Below are positions 24,593-31,590 of a stretch of DNA of 42,264 nucleotides, piece after piece. The position numbers and the translations under genes were made by a program. The notes under the pieces are model-generated. The model did no database searches. It was not told the origin of the DNA and was given only the letters and a program-made list of their open reading frames with translations. Numbering within the stretch: the stretch's first letter is position 1; the number at the start of each line of letters is the position of its first letter. Source of the stretch: Acidobacteriaceae bacterium (lineage in GTDB: Bacteria; Acidobacteriota; Terriglobia; Terriglobales; Acidobacteriaceae); NCBI GenBank assembly GCA_003134655.1, contig PLBY01000056.1, positions 1-42,264 of the forward strand. Reading direction: 5' to 3'.

Positions 24593-25027
24593 CTAGGAAA
24601 TTTGCGGGGTTACTGGAAAGCGCATGGACATCACAGGCTTCGTCAATCCTGCTGCGAAAGCCGGATTCGGCTTCACACGGATTTGTGTGATGGGCTGTAT
24701 CGGAGCGGACGCCTCAACTTCGATCTTCCACGCGGCCGCTTTCTCGATCCCATAAACCTTTGCGGCTAGCTCCAGAGCGTGAGTCTTCCAATCGACCGTG
24801 CAGCGCTCCTGGTCGACGAAGGCCAGCACGTATGGGGAATCAGTCTCCTGTTCGGCGCCGGCCGAGCGAAGGATGAGCAGTTCTGAACGCAGAGCTTTCT
24901 GCTGAGCTTCGAGCTGGGAAACGAGAGCAGAGAGTTCCGCATACCGGGAAATATCTTCTGAGGTGATGGTGAGAGGTGTCCGGCCTTGAGTCGGAAATGA
25001 ATGGATGGTAGCTTCGTGAGTAGCCAT
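24593..25027 (-). CDS. Hypothetical 144-residue protein, cargo gene of duplicated cassette copy 1
   Basis: No known domain is recognised. The N-terminus (MATHEATIHSFPTQGR) closely matches that of the gene at 30437-30931 (MATPEVTTHPSPAQGR), with high nucleotide identity over about 50 bases; after that the two proteins are unrelated. The middle has a likely coiled coil (YAELSALVSQLEAQQKALRS), then VDWKTHALELAAKVYGIEKA. The ATG is preceded by GGAGGCAACAA. A TTGACA-N17-CATGAT promoter and a small hairpin lie upstream. Downstream come the 115-residue gene and the recombinase in the same direction. Function unknown; the setting suggests a mobile-element accessory gene. Confidence 0.65.
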   Translation of the reverse strand: MATHEATIHSFPTQGRTPLTITSEDISRYAELSALVSQLEAQQKALRSELLILRSAGAEQETDSPYVLAFVDQERCTVDWKTHALELAAKVYGIEKAAAWKIEVEASAPIQPITQIRVKPNPAFAAGLTKPVMSMRFPVTPQIS

Positions 25028-25065
25028 TTGTTGCCTCCAGTAAGGCGACTTTGGTTAGGGCTGGG

Positions 25066-25084
25066 TGAGTGTTGATAGCACTCA
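25066..25084. promoter_or_regulatory. Leader hairpin/operator TGAGTG-N7-CACTCA, cassette copy 1
   Basis: Inverted arms TGAGTG and CACTCA separated by TTGATAG, 39 bases before the ATG of the 144-residue gene. The same element, in the same place relative to the start, is found before the gene at 30931 (30970-30985). It could act as an operator or as an RNA hairpin in the leader. Confidence 0.5.
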
Positions 25085-25110
25085 TTCAGCCCGTTTTGTT
25101 TTACGCGCTC

Positions 25111-25139
25111 ATCATGGGCCGCTTTCGGCCTTTTGTCAA
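25111..25139 (-). promoter_or_regulatory. Candidate promoter TTGACA-N17-CATGAT for the 144-residue gene
   Basis: On the minus strand, a perfect -35 TTGACA (25139-25134) is separated by 17 bases from CATGAT (25116-25111). Transcription would begin near 25104 and include the TGAGTG hairpin in the leader. Confidence 0.5.
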
Positions 25140-25188
25140 GGTTAAAAATGTGATGCCGGTGTAGTTCTACCCAGTATACATAGACTAT

Positions 25189-25301
25189 CTACCTTACGCC
25201 TACGGTAGACAGTAGCGGCCATAGTGCAGACAGTAGAGGTTCTACCCTAGAGGGTAGGTGTCCTACTTCACTAAATTCGTAGCACCTTACCCCTATGGTA
25301 G
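25189..25301. promoter_or_regulatory. Iterated palindromic operator sites upstream of the small GGQTRAKNL gene
   Basis: ACCTTACGCCTACGGTAG (25191-25208) and ACCTTACCCCTATGGTAG (25284-25301) match in 16 of 18 positions. Between them, at 25242-25257, lies CTACCCT-AG-AGGGTAG with perfect 7-bp arms. All are built from CTACC/GGTAG half-sites. The last copy ends ten bases before the start codon, as expected for autorepression. A related CTTAC-N7-GGTA motif lies next to the promoter of the paralogue (31092-31107, minus strand). Confidence 0.55.
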
Positions 25302-25311
25302 TATGACAAGC

Positions 25312-25500
25312 ATGAAGCACATGATTCGCCTAACGAAAGCTCAGAAGAAACTAACCGAGGAACTCGGGCGCATTGGCGGTCAGACGCGCGCAAAGAATCT
25401 GACACCAGAGCGCCGCGTGGAAATCGCCCGAAAGGCTTCGAGGGCCGCGGCGAGAGTACGAACGCAAAAGGCCGGTCAATCGGAGAAGTCCAGCAAATGA
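25312..25500 (+). CDS. Small basic GGQTRAKNL-motif protein (cassette copy 1)
   Basis: Protein of 62 residues: a short helix (LTKAQKKLTEELGRIG), the motif GGQTRAKNLTPERRVEIARK, and a Lys/Arg/Ala tail. It is a clear paralogue of 31157-31336. Similar GG-x-RAK-x-L-x-P-x-x-R-x-E-IA-x-KA strings occur in small bacterial proteins of unknown function, often on mobile DNA. The charge and helical pattern suggest DNA binding. ATGs at 25303, 25312 and 25321 are all in frame with no strong Shine-Dalgarno; 25312 is a compromise. It overlaps the next gene by ATGA. It diverges from the 144-residue gene, and the palindromes in its leader suggest it may repress itself. Confidence 0.7.
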   Translation: MKHMIRLTKAQKKLTEELGRIGGQTRAKNLTPERRVEIARKASRAAARVRTQKAGQSEKSSK

Positions 25501-25730
25501 AAGCAGTGGCAATAAAGAAAGGCCAGACCCGAGAGAAGGAGCCCGCGGGCTTCCAAGAGATGGGCACCCTGCGGTGTGACGGCTGCGGCGACGAGTTCGT
25601 TATATGTCACCAGCCGGCGTTTGCGAATAAATGGAGCGCTGATCAACAAGCACGCTGGCTGGAAAGGGTATTAGCGGAGGAGCACGAGGGCGACAAGAAG
25701 CACGCCGACCGGATCGAGTTGCCCGACTGA
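25497..25730 (+). CDS. Small zinc-ribbon-like protein, 77 residues
   Basis: The ATG overlaps the stop of the preceding gene by 4 bases, so translation is coupled. After a Lys-rich N-terminus the protein reads MGTLRCDGCGDEFVICHQPA, where CxxC and the later Cys-His could bind zinc. An acidic helical tail follows (RWLERVLAEEHEGDKKHADR). No named family is recognised. Co-expression with the GGQTRAKNL protein suggests a shared task. Translation could also begin at the internal Met22. Confidence 0.6.
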   Translation: MKAVAIKKGQTREKEPAGFQEMGTLRCDGCGDEFVICHQPAFANKWSADQQARWLERVLAEEHEGDKKHADRIELPD

Positions 25731-25790
25731 TCGACGTGAGCTATCCCCGGAACGGACGATGGATGCTGAAGCGGACGGACCGCTAGAGTC

Positions 25791-26135
25791 GTGGATCACA
25801 AATCAATCGGACGGTTTAACAAGTCGTTGGAGGCTCGCCGCCTCATCTTGGCCCAAACCCAAGGAAAACTGCTCTCTACGCCGGCTGATTACGGCAAGGA
25901 TGAAGGCGATCGTGCGAACAATGCTCTGGCGAGAGAGCTCGACCTTGAACAGAAATCTCGTGACCGAGCTCTGCTGACTTCGGTGGAGGCCGCATTGTCG
26001 CGGATCCATGAGGGCACGTTCGGCCAATGTCTCAACTGCAGCCAGGAGATTAACGCTAAGCGACTGGAAGCGATTCCATGGGTTCGCTACTGCATCACCT
26101 GTCAGGAGCTGATTGACGGCACAAAAGAAAAGTAG
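25791..26135 (+). CDS. DksA/TraR-family zinc-finger protein
   Basis: Protein of 114 residues. The C-terminal zinc finger is complete (FGQCLNCSQEINAKRLEAIP, then RYCITCQELID): C-x2-C-x17-C-x2-C, exactly the DksA pattern. Ahead of it is the usual helical region (LEQKSRDRALLTSVEAALSRIHEGT). DksA/TraR proteins enter the secondary channel of RNA polymerase and modulate initiation. The acidic coiled-coil tip typical of true DksA (DxxDxA) is not clear here, though KDEGDRANNA is similar. The start is GTG at 25791 with a weak ribosome-binding site. Its location on accessory DNA suits a TraR-like accessory role. Confidence 0.85.
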   Translation: MDHKSIGRFNKSLEARRLILAQTQGKLLSTPADYGKDEGDRANNALARELDLEQKSRDRALLTSVEAALSRIHEGTFGQCLNCSQEINAKRLEAIPWVRYCITCQELIDGTKEK

Positions 26136-26191
26136 GGAGCTTGCGGACTCGGCAGGAGGATGCTTTTACAGTGAACTGATGAGGGGTGTCG

Positions 26192-26506
26192 ATGATGGCG
26201 GTTTGGTTTGAATTTCACGGGGTAGCAATCCACTCCGGCCTGTGGGAAACTGTCCGCATGGCTAATAAGCAATTCGTCCCCGTTTCTGGCCAACTCGTAG
26301 TCTCTCTTCACAAGCGCGGAGTATTCAAGGTGCTCGCAATCTCCCACGGCGGACAGACAGTCGCTATCCAATCGTTCAACATTTCCAAGCAGCAACTGCT
26401 GGGCCAGCCTATAGAGGACATTCCCTCCGATACCCTGCTTCCGTTTGAAGAGGATGCCAGCCAGTCCGCTGCACGGATCGCGAGAGAAGCGACCGAAGGC
26501 AAATAG
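26192..26506 (+). CDS. Hypothetical 104-residue protein
   Basis: No domain is recognised. The centre is beta-rich (FVPVSGQLVVSLHKRGVFKV, LAISHGGQTVAIQSFNIS) and the end is acidic, then helical (EEDASQSAARIAREATEGK). The ATG at 26192 follows GAGGGG by about 5 bases; Met at 26258 is an alternative. The 261 bp that follow, up to the peptidase gene, contain no convincing frame. Confidence 0.45.
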   Translation: MMAVWFEFHGVAIHSGLWETVRMANKQFVPVSGQLVVSLHKRGVFKVLAISHGGQTVAIQSFNISKQQLLGQPIEDIPSDTLLPFEEDASQSAARIAREATEGK

Positions 26507-26767
26507 ACCGACGACTTCATCAGTGGGGGATAATAGCGTCCCCTTTGACTGGAAATGGATCGGCAAGGCAAGAGCCTTCACGGATTGCTTCGGGTTGGGA
26601 GATTGAACACCATGCGCCGGTCTGAGTTCGTCGACCTGGTCGCGATCGTGGATAAGTTGATGGTGAACCTTACTGATTTCAATGTGTCAATGGAGGGCCG
26701 GGGGAGGAATCATATAGAACGCCATACTCCTTCGACGGGAACCAGCGCACTCGATTCGAATTTCAGA

Positions 26768-28747
26768 TCAGGGCTGCACTCTGACCTCTGTGGCGCCGAG
26801 GATGTACTTGTCGAAGAAGCGATCCGTAGTCTCTAGCGCGCGTATCTGGTTTTCCGTCTTGGAAAAGCCGTGCCCCTCGCCTTCGATGACAAGGTATTCC
26901 ACAGGCGCGCCCCGCCTGCGCAATGCGTCGACCAAACGGTCCGACTGGTCCTTCTTTACCCGGGCATCGTTGGCGCCTTGCACCACCAGCAGAGGTCGCT
27001 CGATTTTGTCGACGTAATTGAGTGGGCTGCGATCATGCTGGTACTGCGCGTCTTTCGGATCGTTCGGATCGCCGAACTTCTGATAGATGTACGTCGCGGA
27101 GGACGCCCAGTAGGTCGGGAAGCTCTGTACCAGCGATCTAAGGTCCGAGGGGCCAAAGAAATCGGCGTGTGCAGCAAACTCGGTCGGCGCAAAGGTTGCC
27201 GCTGCAAGCGTCATGTAGCCCCCGTAACTTGTCCCCATGATGCCGACACGCTTGCTGTCAACATGCGCGTTCGCGACCAGCCATGCCTTGCACGCCAGCA
27301 CGTCCTTCAACGGACCTCCGCCAAAGTCCTTGTTGTCGAGCTTGGTATATGTCTTACCGTAGCCCACCGAACCGCGCACATTGGGCACCATCACAACATA
27401 CCCTTTGCTCACCAAGTACTGAGCGAAGACATGGAAAGTACGGGCCGACTGAGCAGTCGGCCCACCGTGGATGTCGAGTACCGCCGGGAACGGGCCCGCA
27501 CCCGTGGGCACGTAGAGAAATGCCGGCACGTCGCGACCGTCGAATGTTTTTACCCTCACCAACGTCGCTGCCGCGAAGGTGTGGCCCTGGAGCGATTTCG
27601 GCAATGGATCGAAGAGTTGGTGCGCCGAGCCGGCTTTCAGATCGAGCAACCAGAGAGCGCGCGGAGCGACATCGCCGTCGAGGCGCGCAGCTAACCAGCG
27701 GTCGGACGTCGAGAAGGCAGTTGGTATCAGAAAGCCAGACGAGCCGGTCGGAGGAAGCACAACTGGCTTCTTGCTCTTGACCTCAGTGAGCGTAACGTCG
27801 GCCGATCCATCAGCGTCGACAGCAGTGAAGAAGTATCTCCCACCGCGAGAGAAGCGGGCGGCAAAGACATCCCATTTCGGCGATAGCACCAGGTTCGATT
27901 TCTTCGTCGCGAGGTCCATGGCATAGAGTGCTGTGAACTCGCTGGCCTCGTCCGACGTGTAGTAGAGCAATTTTCCGTCAGGACTGAGGTCGGTCGCCGT
28001 GTAGGTGACCTCCGATTTGTGCGGAGTGAGGAGCACGGGCGTCTGGTCGCCGCGCTTGATCATATAGAGGTTGGTATCGACGTCGGAGACTTCCTCGTTG
28101 AGGACGAATCGGTTGAGATCGCGGCTGGCCAGCGCGAACTCGAGCTTGTCGGAAGCCTGCCACAGGAGCGTCGACTTCTTGTTCGCCAGGTCGTACTCGT
28201 AAAGGTCCATGTGCTTTGCATCGCGGCGGCTCGACGTGTAGAGGAAAGTCTTGCCGTCCTCAGCCCACCGCACAAAGTCGGAACGGGATGTTCTGGGATC
28301 TTCGGGGAACAGCGCGACCGGCTCCTTACCCGTTGAGTCCGTGAAGTAAAGCTGCATCAGCTCGTCCCCGCCCACATCCGCCGCGAACACCAGCAGATCC
28401 TCGTTCGGAGAAAACTCGAACGATTCGATCAGGCCCTTGACGTGCGTGAGTTGCTTCGCGGCTACCCCTCCCACGAGGGGACGGGCCCAGATGTCCATCC
28501 GCCCGCCCTCATCCGAAGAGTACGCGATCAGCGACTCGTCGAAATTGAACGACGCACCCACGGCGCGGTGGATCTTGAAGTACTCTGCCAGGGGGATGGC
28601 CGGCGGTGCGCCCTGCGCTTTCAGGATGGGAACTGCAAGGACGAGACATAGGGTCCTCAGGATCGTGGCCACTGTCGGAATTGCGACCGTCCTACGAGAT
28701 TGTTGAGCCTGGACGAGATTCAAGAGACGGAACCTCCACGTGCGCAT
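26768..28747 (-). CDS. S9 family (prolyl oligopeptidase-like) serine peptidase, exported
   Basis: Protein of about 659 residues. A signal-like hydrophobic segment (ILRTLCLVLAVPILKAQG) precedes a seven-bladed beta-propeller (TolB/DPPIV-like; e.g. DLSPDGKLLYYTSDEASEFT). The C-terminal alpha/beta-hydrolase has nucleophile Ser507 in GIMGTSYGGYMT, Asp594 in QGANDARV and His626 in EGEGHGFSK, a full triad. It cleaves peptides, probably in the periplasm. The ATG at 28747 is preferred over a GTG at 28792, though neither has a strong ribosome-binding site. An AraC gene lies 89 bp upstream in the same direction. This pair looks like ordinary chromosomal genes flanked by accessory DNA. Confidence 0.93.
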   Translation of the reverse strand: MRTWRFRLLNLVQAQQSRRTVAIPTVATILRTLCLVLAVPILKAQGAPPAIPLAEYFKIHRAVGASFNFDESLIAYSSDEGGRMDIWARPLVGGVAAKQLTHVKGLIESFEFSPNEDLLVFAADVGGDELMQLYFTDSTGKEPVALFPEDPRTSRSDFVRWAEDGKTFLYTSSRRDAKHMDLYEYDLANKKSTLLWQASDKLEFALASRDLNRFVLNEEVSDVDTNLYMIKRGDQTPVLLTPHKSEVTYTATDLSPDGKLLYYTSDEASEFTALYAMDLATKKSNLVLSPKWDVFAARFSRGGRYFFTAVDADGSADVTLTEVKSKKPVVLPPTGSSGFLIPTAFSTSDRWLAARLDGDVAPRALWLLDLKAGSAHQLFDPLPKSLQGHTFAAATLVRVKTFDGRDVPAFLYVPTGAGPFPAVLDIHGGPTAQSARTFHVFAQYLVSKGYVVMVPNVRGSVGYGKTYTKLDNKDFGGGPLKDVLACKAWLVANAHVDSKRVGIMGTSYGGYMTLAAATFAPTEFAAHADFFGPSDLRSLVQSFPTYWASSATYIYQKFGDPNDPKDAQYQHDRSPLNYVDKIERPLLVVQGANDARVKKDQSDRLVDALRRRGAPVEYLVIEGEGHGFSKTENQIRALETTDRFFDKYILGATEVRVQP

Positions 28748-28836
28748 AAACTCATCGCGCGCACTAGCGAACCTTATGCTGATCCCCGCCACCCGATCTT
28801 GTCACTTTGATCGATTTGTCAAAATCAGCCGACGGC

Positions 28837-29649
28837 TCAGGTGGAGGAAATTTTGCGGTACACGGCTGGAGTGAGACCCGTGACACGCCTGAAGGCCTTG
28901 GTGAGCTGGGCTTGGTCCGCAAAACCGGTTGCTAGCGCAATCTCGGCGAGAGGTAAGTCACGCCGGCGCAGGAGCTCTTCGGCCCGGGCGATCCGCCTGC
29001 GTCGCAACATTTCGCCAAGCGAACACCCGAATGCCTTTCGAAACGATCGTCCCAAAACCAGGGGCTGGACGTCCACCAACGAGGCAATCCCCTGCACAGT
29101 CAGCTTGTCACGATAGCAATCCTGGACTTGCTGGAAAGCAATCCCCAACCACGACGCAGAACTCCAGGTTCGACGGGTGTCTTGGCGCGCGACGTTGGCC
29201 AGTAGCTCCAGCGCCAGCCCCTCGATCACGATCGGTGAAAGCTCGTCACAATCGCGAAGTTCCCGGCGAAGCCTGCTCCCTAGCCAAAGGACTTCTCCAC
29301 CAGAGAACCCCACTGCGCGCTTTTCAAAGACACGATTATCCCCAACGCGGTCCATTACACCCGGAGCAACTGACAGCGCTAGAAAGCTTCCTCCACGGGT
29401 GTGAAATCGATCACGGTGTGTAGTACCGGCCGGATTAAAGATCACGGCTGGCGGACCACAAAGGGCATCCAATCCCATGGCGCTCGTAATATACAGGCCC
29501 TTCAAGAGGAACTGGAAGTGGGTGTCTTCATGCGTATGCCGGGTGATGGTGTCTTCTGGTCGGTCGACGAACTCCGCTAACAAGAGGCCATTGAGATCAA
29601 TACTGCTGCGCCGTTCGCCGTTGAATATACCGAAAGGTAGCGTTTTCAT
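28837..29649 (-). CDS. AraC-family transcriptional regulator
   Basis: Protein of 270 residues. The N-terminal cupin-like sensor contains ITRHTHEDTHFQFLLKGLYI and PAVIFNPAGTTHRDRF. The C-terminal double HTH reads LTVQGIASLVDVQPLVLGRS and then LPLAEIALATGFADQAQLTK, with AFRRVTGLTPAVYRK. The ATG at 29649 follows GGAAGGG; the longer frame to 29748 has no support. It is in line with the S9 peptidase gene and may control it, although an 89-bp gap and no palindrome make that a guess. Confidence 0.88.
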   Translation of the reverse strand: MKTLPFGIFNGERRSSIDLNGLLLAEFVDRPEDTITRHTHEDTHFQFLLKGLYITSAMGLDALCGPPAVIFNPAGTTHRDRFHTRGGSFLALSVAPGVMDRVGDNRVFEKRAVGFSGGEVLWLGSRLRRELRDCDELSPIVIEGLALELLANVARQDTRRTWSSASWLGIAFQQVQDCYRDKLTVQGIASLVDVQPLVLGRSFRKAFGCSLGEMLRRRRIARAEELLRRRDLPLAEIALATGFADQAQLTKAFRRVTGLTPAVYRKISST

Positions 29650-29839
29650 GTCCCTTCCAAGTAACAAAGCACCACACGAGAAAATGATTATTGCACGGAT
29701 ATTTTCAAGAGCGAAAGGGCACTCGCCTTGTGGCTCCTCCTCTGACATCGGCCGTCACTTGTCGAGTGGTCAGCTTCCCGGAAATCTGACCCACGTATCG
29801 GAACGCCGTGATCCTGCGACACAGAAGAACCTCCACGGG

Positions 29840-30079
29840 TCAACAGCAGTCACACGGCTTTCCTTTGAGAGCCTGCCAACCCTCTCTCATAACCAGCGGT
29901 ATCAGGCACAGGGCAGCCACTGGATCGGCCCAGGTGATTCCCCAGAAGGCGTTCGCAACCAGGCCTGCGAACGCGATGATCGACAAGTAGCCACACAGGG
30001 CGGACTCCGCTGCATCTGCTCTCAATGCAGCACTCGCAGTCAACGCGGACAGCCGCCGCGCTAATAGCTGCTCAGCCAT
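29840..30079 (-). pseudogene. C-terminal fragment of a cation transporter (CDF-like)
   Basis: Only 79 residues remain: RRLSALTASAALRADAAESA, LCGYLSIIAFAGLVANAFWG, DPVAALCLIPLVMREGWQAL, KGKPCDCC. This matches the last helices and Cys-rich end of cation-efflux-like transporters of about 210 residues. Upstream (30080 onward on this strand) the coding frame does not continue, so the first two thirds are gone. No ribosome-binding site is visible. It is likely a remnant cut by insertion of the neighbouring accessory segment. Confidence 0.65.
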
Positions 30080-30190
30080 AAAGCCATGAAGGCGGGTCCC
30101 ACTCTGCGCTTCGGTGTGTCAAACTATCTACGGAAATAATGAAATAACCTATGGTAATTCATACTCTACGCTTTCCTACGCTTTATAGAG

Positions 30191-30208
30191 GCCCCCGGCA
30201 ATGGGGGC
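30191..30208 (+). terminator. Hairpin GCCCCC-N6-GGGGGC followed by TTTGTT
   Basis: A 6-bp G+C stem followed on the plus strand by a short T-rich run, the form of an intrinsic terminator. No plus-strand gene ends here in the annotation, so it may be a relic or may end an unrecognised RNA. Confidence 0.4.
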
Positions 30209-30225
30209 TTTGTTAGGCCATGCAA

Positions 30226-30255
30226 GAAAAAGGCCCCGATGTTCAGTCGGGGCCT
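30226..30255 (-). terminator. Intrinsic terminator for the minus-strand gene(s) ending near 30283
   Basis: On the minus strand AGGCCCCGA-ctgaacatc-GGGGCCT is followed by TTTTT (30230-30226), a strong stem with a U-run. It closes the transcript that starts upstream of 30931. Confidence 0.75.
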
Positions 30256-30282
30256 AGAAGCTAGTGCGCCAAAATTATACGC

Positions 30283-30387
30283 CTACTTGTTCTTCGTGCT
30301 GAGGGTTTGGAATGTTTTTTGGGTATCCGCTAAGACTTCCTCGTAGCGCTTACCGGATAGCTTTGGTTCGTGCCCGTACTTGCCCAT
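30283..30387 (-). CDS. Possible 34-residue ORF before the terminator
   Basis: Reads MGKYGHEPKLSGKRYEEVLA and ends LSTKNK just before the intrinsic terminator. Composition is protein-like, but there is no ribosome-binding site and competing frames exist in the 49-bp gap after the 164-residue gene. It could be the tail of a once longer gene. Confidence 0.25.
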   Translation of the reverse strand: MGKYGHEPKLSGKRYEEVLADTQKTFQTLSTKNK

Positions 30388-30436
30388 GATCTCGGCAGAG
30401 TCCCGGAGGCGTAGAGAGCAAGACGGTTCGTACCCA

Positions 30437-30931
30437 TCACGCAGCCCCCTCTTCGCTCGTCGCCAGTTGAGACCGCAACAGCTTGTCGACTGCATGGTCG
30501 ACCTCATCCTGATCGGCATCGAGGATCGGGTCGGGTATCCAATCGGGCGTACCGTCGTCATCGATGCACACTACAATTGTGTGGCTTTCGTCGTCGGCCA
30601 ATGAATCGAAAGACTCACATCCCCGTGCCGACTCTGCATCTCGATCACGCACCTTCACAGGTATGAGGGTCGGTCCTTCATAGAACACGCTCTCCACCAA
30701 CTGCAGTATTGCGTCTATCCCTGCCGAGTCATCTATCTCATCCTTTCTGTCGACCGCGGCGATAAGACCTAGTACGGCGCAGAGCCTTCCGCAGTACGGC
30801 TTTCGATCCGCGATGACGCGCTTAGTGATGGGTCGCTGACAGTGATTGCATCGTTTTTCGTGGTTGGTGGGCGGGTGGAGTATACGGCCTTGAGCCGGAG
30901 ATGGATGGGTGGTAACTTCTGGTGTAGCCAT
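30437..30931 (-). CDS. Hypothetical zinc-ribbon protein, 164 residues, cargo gene of duplicated cassette copy 2
   Basis: The N-terminus MATPEVTTHPSPAQGR mirrors that of the gene at 24593-25027; the remainder is different. Residues about 28-51 form a treble-clef or zinc-ribbon-like site (CNHCQRPITKRVIADRKPYC, then GRLC). The rest is strongly acidic (DDESHTIVVCIDDDGTPDW, DPILDADQDEVDHAVDKLLR). The GGAGGCAAC site before the ATG and the upstream GAGTG/CACTC hairpin are also shared with copy 1. An acidic tail with a zinc site could suggest a protein-interaction role, but no function is known. Confidence 0.65.
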   Translation of the reverse strand: MATPEVTTHPSPAQGRILHPPTNHEKRCNHCQRPITKRVIADRKPYCGRLCAVLGLIAAVDRKDEIDDSAGIDAILQLVESVFYEGPTLIPVKVRDRDAESARGCESFDSLADDESHTIVVCIDDDGTPDWIPDPILDADQDEVDHAVDKLLRSQLATSEEGAA

Positions 30932-30969
30932 GTTGCCTCCTATGTAGGCTATGTGGTCAGCCTCGTCTT

Positions 30970-30985
30970 GAGTGTTTCAGCACTC
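30970..30985. promoter_or_regulatory. Leader hairpin/operator GAGTG-N6-CACTC, cassette copy 2
   Basis: Same sequence type and position as 25066-25084: 38 bases before the ATG, with GAGTGTT and GCACTC conserved and different spacer bases. A TTGACA (minus, 31013-31008) lies further upstream, but no good -10 is apparent. Confidence 0.5.
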
Positions 30986-31062
30986 TGACGGGGCGCTTTC
31001 ATTTTCCTGTCAACTGTAGGCTCGGTTTCCCAACTCTGTCAATCGAAAAACATCAATACAAT

Positions 31063-31107
31063 TTGATTTTGTCCTGTGTTTATGCTATTTTTACCCTACG
31101 CCGTAAG
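31063..31107 (+). promoter_or_regulatory. Candidate promoter TTGATT-N17-TATTTT with overlapping CTTAC/GGTA motif
   Basis: A -35 TTGATT at 31063 and -10 TATTTT at 31086 with a 17-base spacer. Immediately after it, at 31092-31107, the minus strand reads CTTAC-GGCGTAG-GGTA, like the sites in the copy-1 leader. A repressor bound there would block this promoter. Confidence 0.5.
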
Positions 31108-31156
31108 ATGTCGACGGATGACCATAGAATTGCTCAGGCGATAGGAGTTTCAAGCA

Positions 31157-31336
31157 TTGAAAAAAATAACCCTCACTTTGACGAAGGAACAGAAGGAATT
31201 TTTCTCGGAAACCGGTCGCGCCGGGGGTCAAACTCGCGCGAAAAATCTCTCGTCCGCACGCCGATTGGAGATTGCACGCAAGGCCTCGAAGGCCGCAGCG
31301 AAAGCGCGAAGCCAAGCCGCGAGGAATAGCCGATGA
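31157..31336 (+). CDS. Small basic GGQTRAKNL-motif protein (cassette copy 2)
   Basis: Protein of 59 residues, reading MKKITLTLTKEQKEFFSETG, RAGGQTRAKNLSSARRLEIA and a Lys/Ala-rich tail. It is aligned over its length with the protein at 25312-25500, with the centre almost identical. The start is TTG at 31157, chosen because AGGAG lies 9 bases upstream and no ATG is available; an ATT one base earlier is in another frame. A plausible promoter lies 70 bp upstream. It diverges from the 164-residue gene, as copy 1 diverges from the 144-residue gene. The predicted helical, basic character suggests DNA binding. Confidence 0.7.
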   Translation: MKKITLTLTKEQKEFFSETGRAGGQTRAKNLSSARRLEIARKASKAAAKARSQAARNSR

Positions 31337-31418
31337 ATCATGCCTTTTACAGACCCGTGGAGTCGAAAGGCTCTTGTCCTCATTGAGTTATCGGGGCTAT
31401 GGTAGCAGCCGCCAAACA

Positions 31419-31532
31419 ATGCCAGATCCAGATCCCATCCGATGTTCATATTGCGTGCAGGCCGACGGCTTCATGCCGATGTTGCAGATTTCAAGTGCTC
31501 TTGTGGGAAGTGCGGGTAGTGGTGCAGTTTGA
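31419..31532 (+). pseudogene. Possible frameshifted small zinc-ribbon gene
   Basis: The ATG frame reads PDPIRCSYCVQADGF and then a bland tail to 31532. A one-base shift near 31480 gives ADVADFKCSCGKCG and a stop, which would complete a four-Cys zinc ribbon (CxxC...CxC-GKC). This resembles short zinc-ribbon proteins whose tails end CxCxxC. Too short to be certain; it could be chance or a small gene broken by an indel. Confidence 0.3.
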
Positions 31533-31540
31533 AGTTGATC

Positions 31541-31569
31541 GCAAAAATAAAGCCCGCCGAATGGCGGGC
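31541..31569 (-). terminator. Intrinsic terminator of the toxin-antitoxin-chaperone operon
   Basis: On the minus strand GCCCGCC-ATTC-GGCGGGC is followed by TTTATTTTT, 22 bases after the stop codon of the SecB-like gene. Stem and U-run are both strong. Confidence 0.85.
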
Positions 31570-31590
31570 TAATTGCTGCGATTTCAATTG

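Noticed and set aside
25066..25084. CIRCE (HrcA) operator
   Set aside because: GAGTG and CACTC arms recall CIRCE, but CIRCE needs 9-bp arms TTAGCACTC/GAGTGCTAA with a 9-base spacer in the opposite polarity.
26102..26581. Minus-strand 159-codon frame opposite 26192-26506
   Set aside because: The plus-strand frame has a ribosome-binding site and a typical charged C-terminus; the minus frame has neither.
26555..26836. Plus-strand 93-codon frame before and across the end of the S9 peptidase gene
   Set aside because: It overlaps the peptidase C-terminus and the sequence is not protein-like beyond a short helical stretch.
30330..30438. Alternative 36-codon frame directly after the 164-residue gene
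   Set aside because: It competes with the frame at 30283-30387, is Ser/Thr-rich and low in conserved features; it cannot be resolved from sequence alone.
31063..31329. 88-codon plus-strand frame covering the second GGQTRAKNL gene
   Set aside because: The paralogue alignment shows that the TTG-started frame at 31157-31336 is the coding one.
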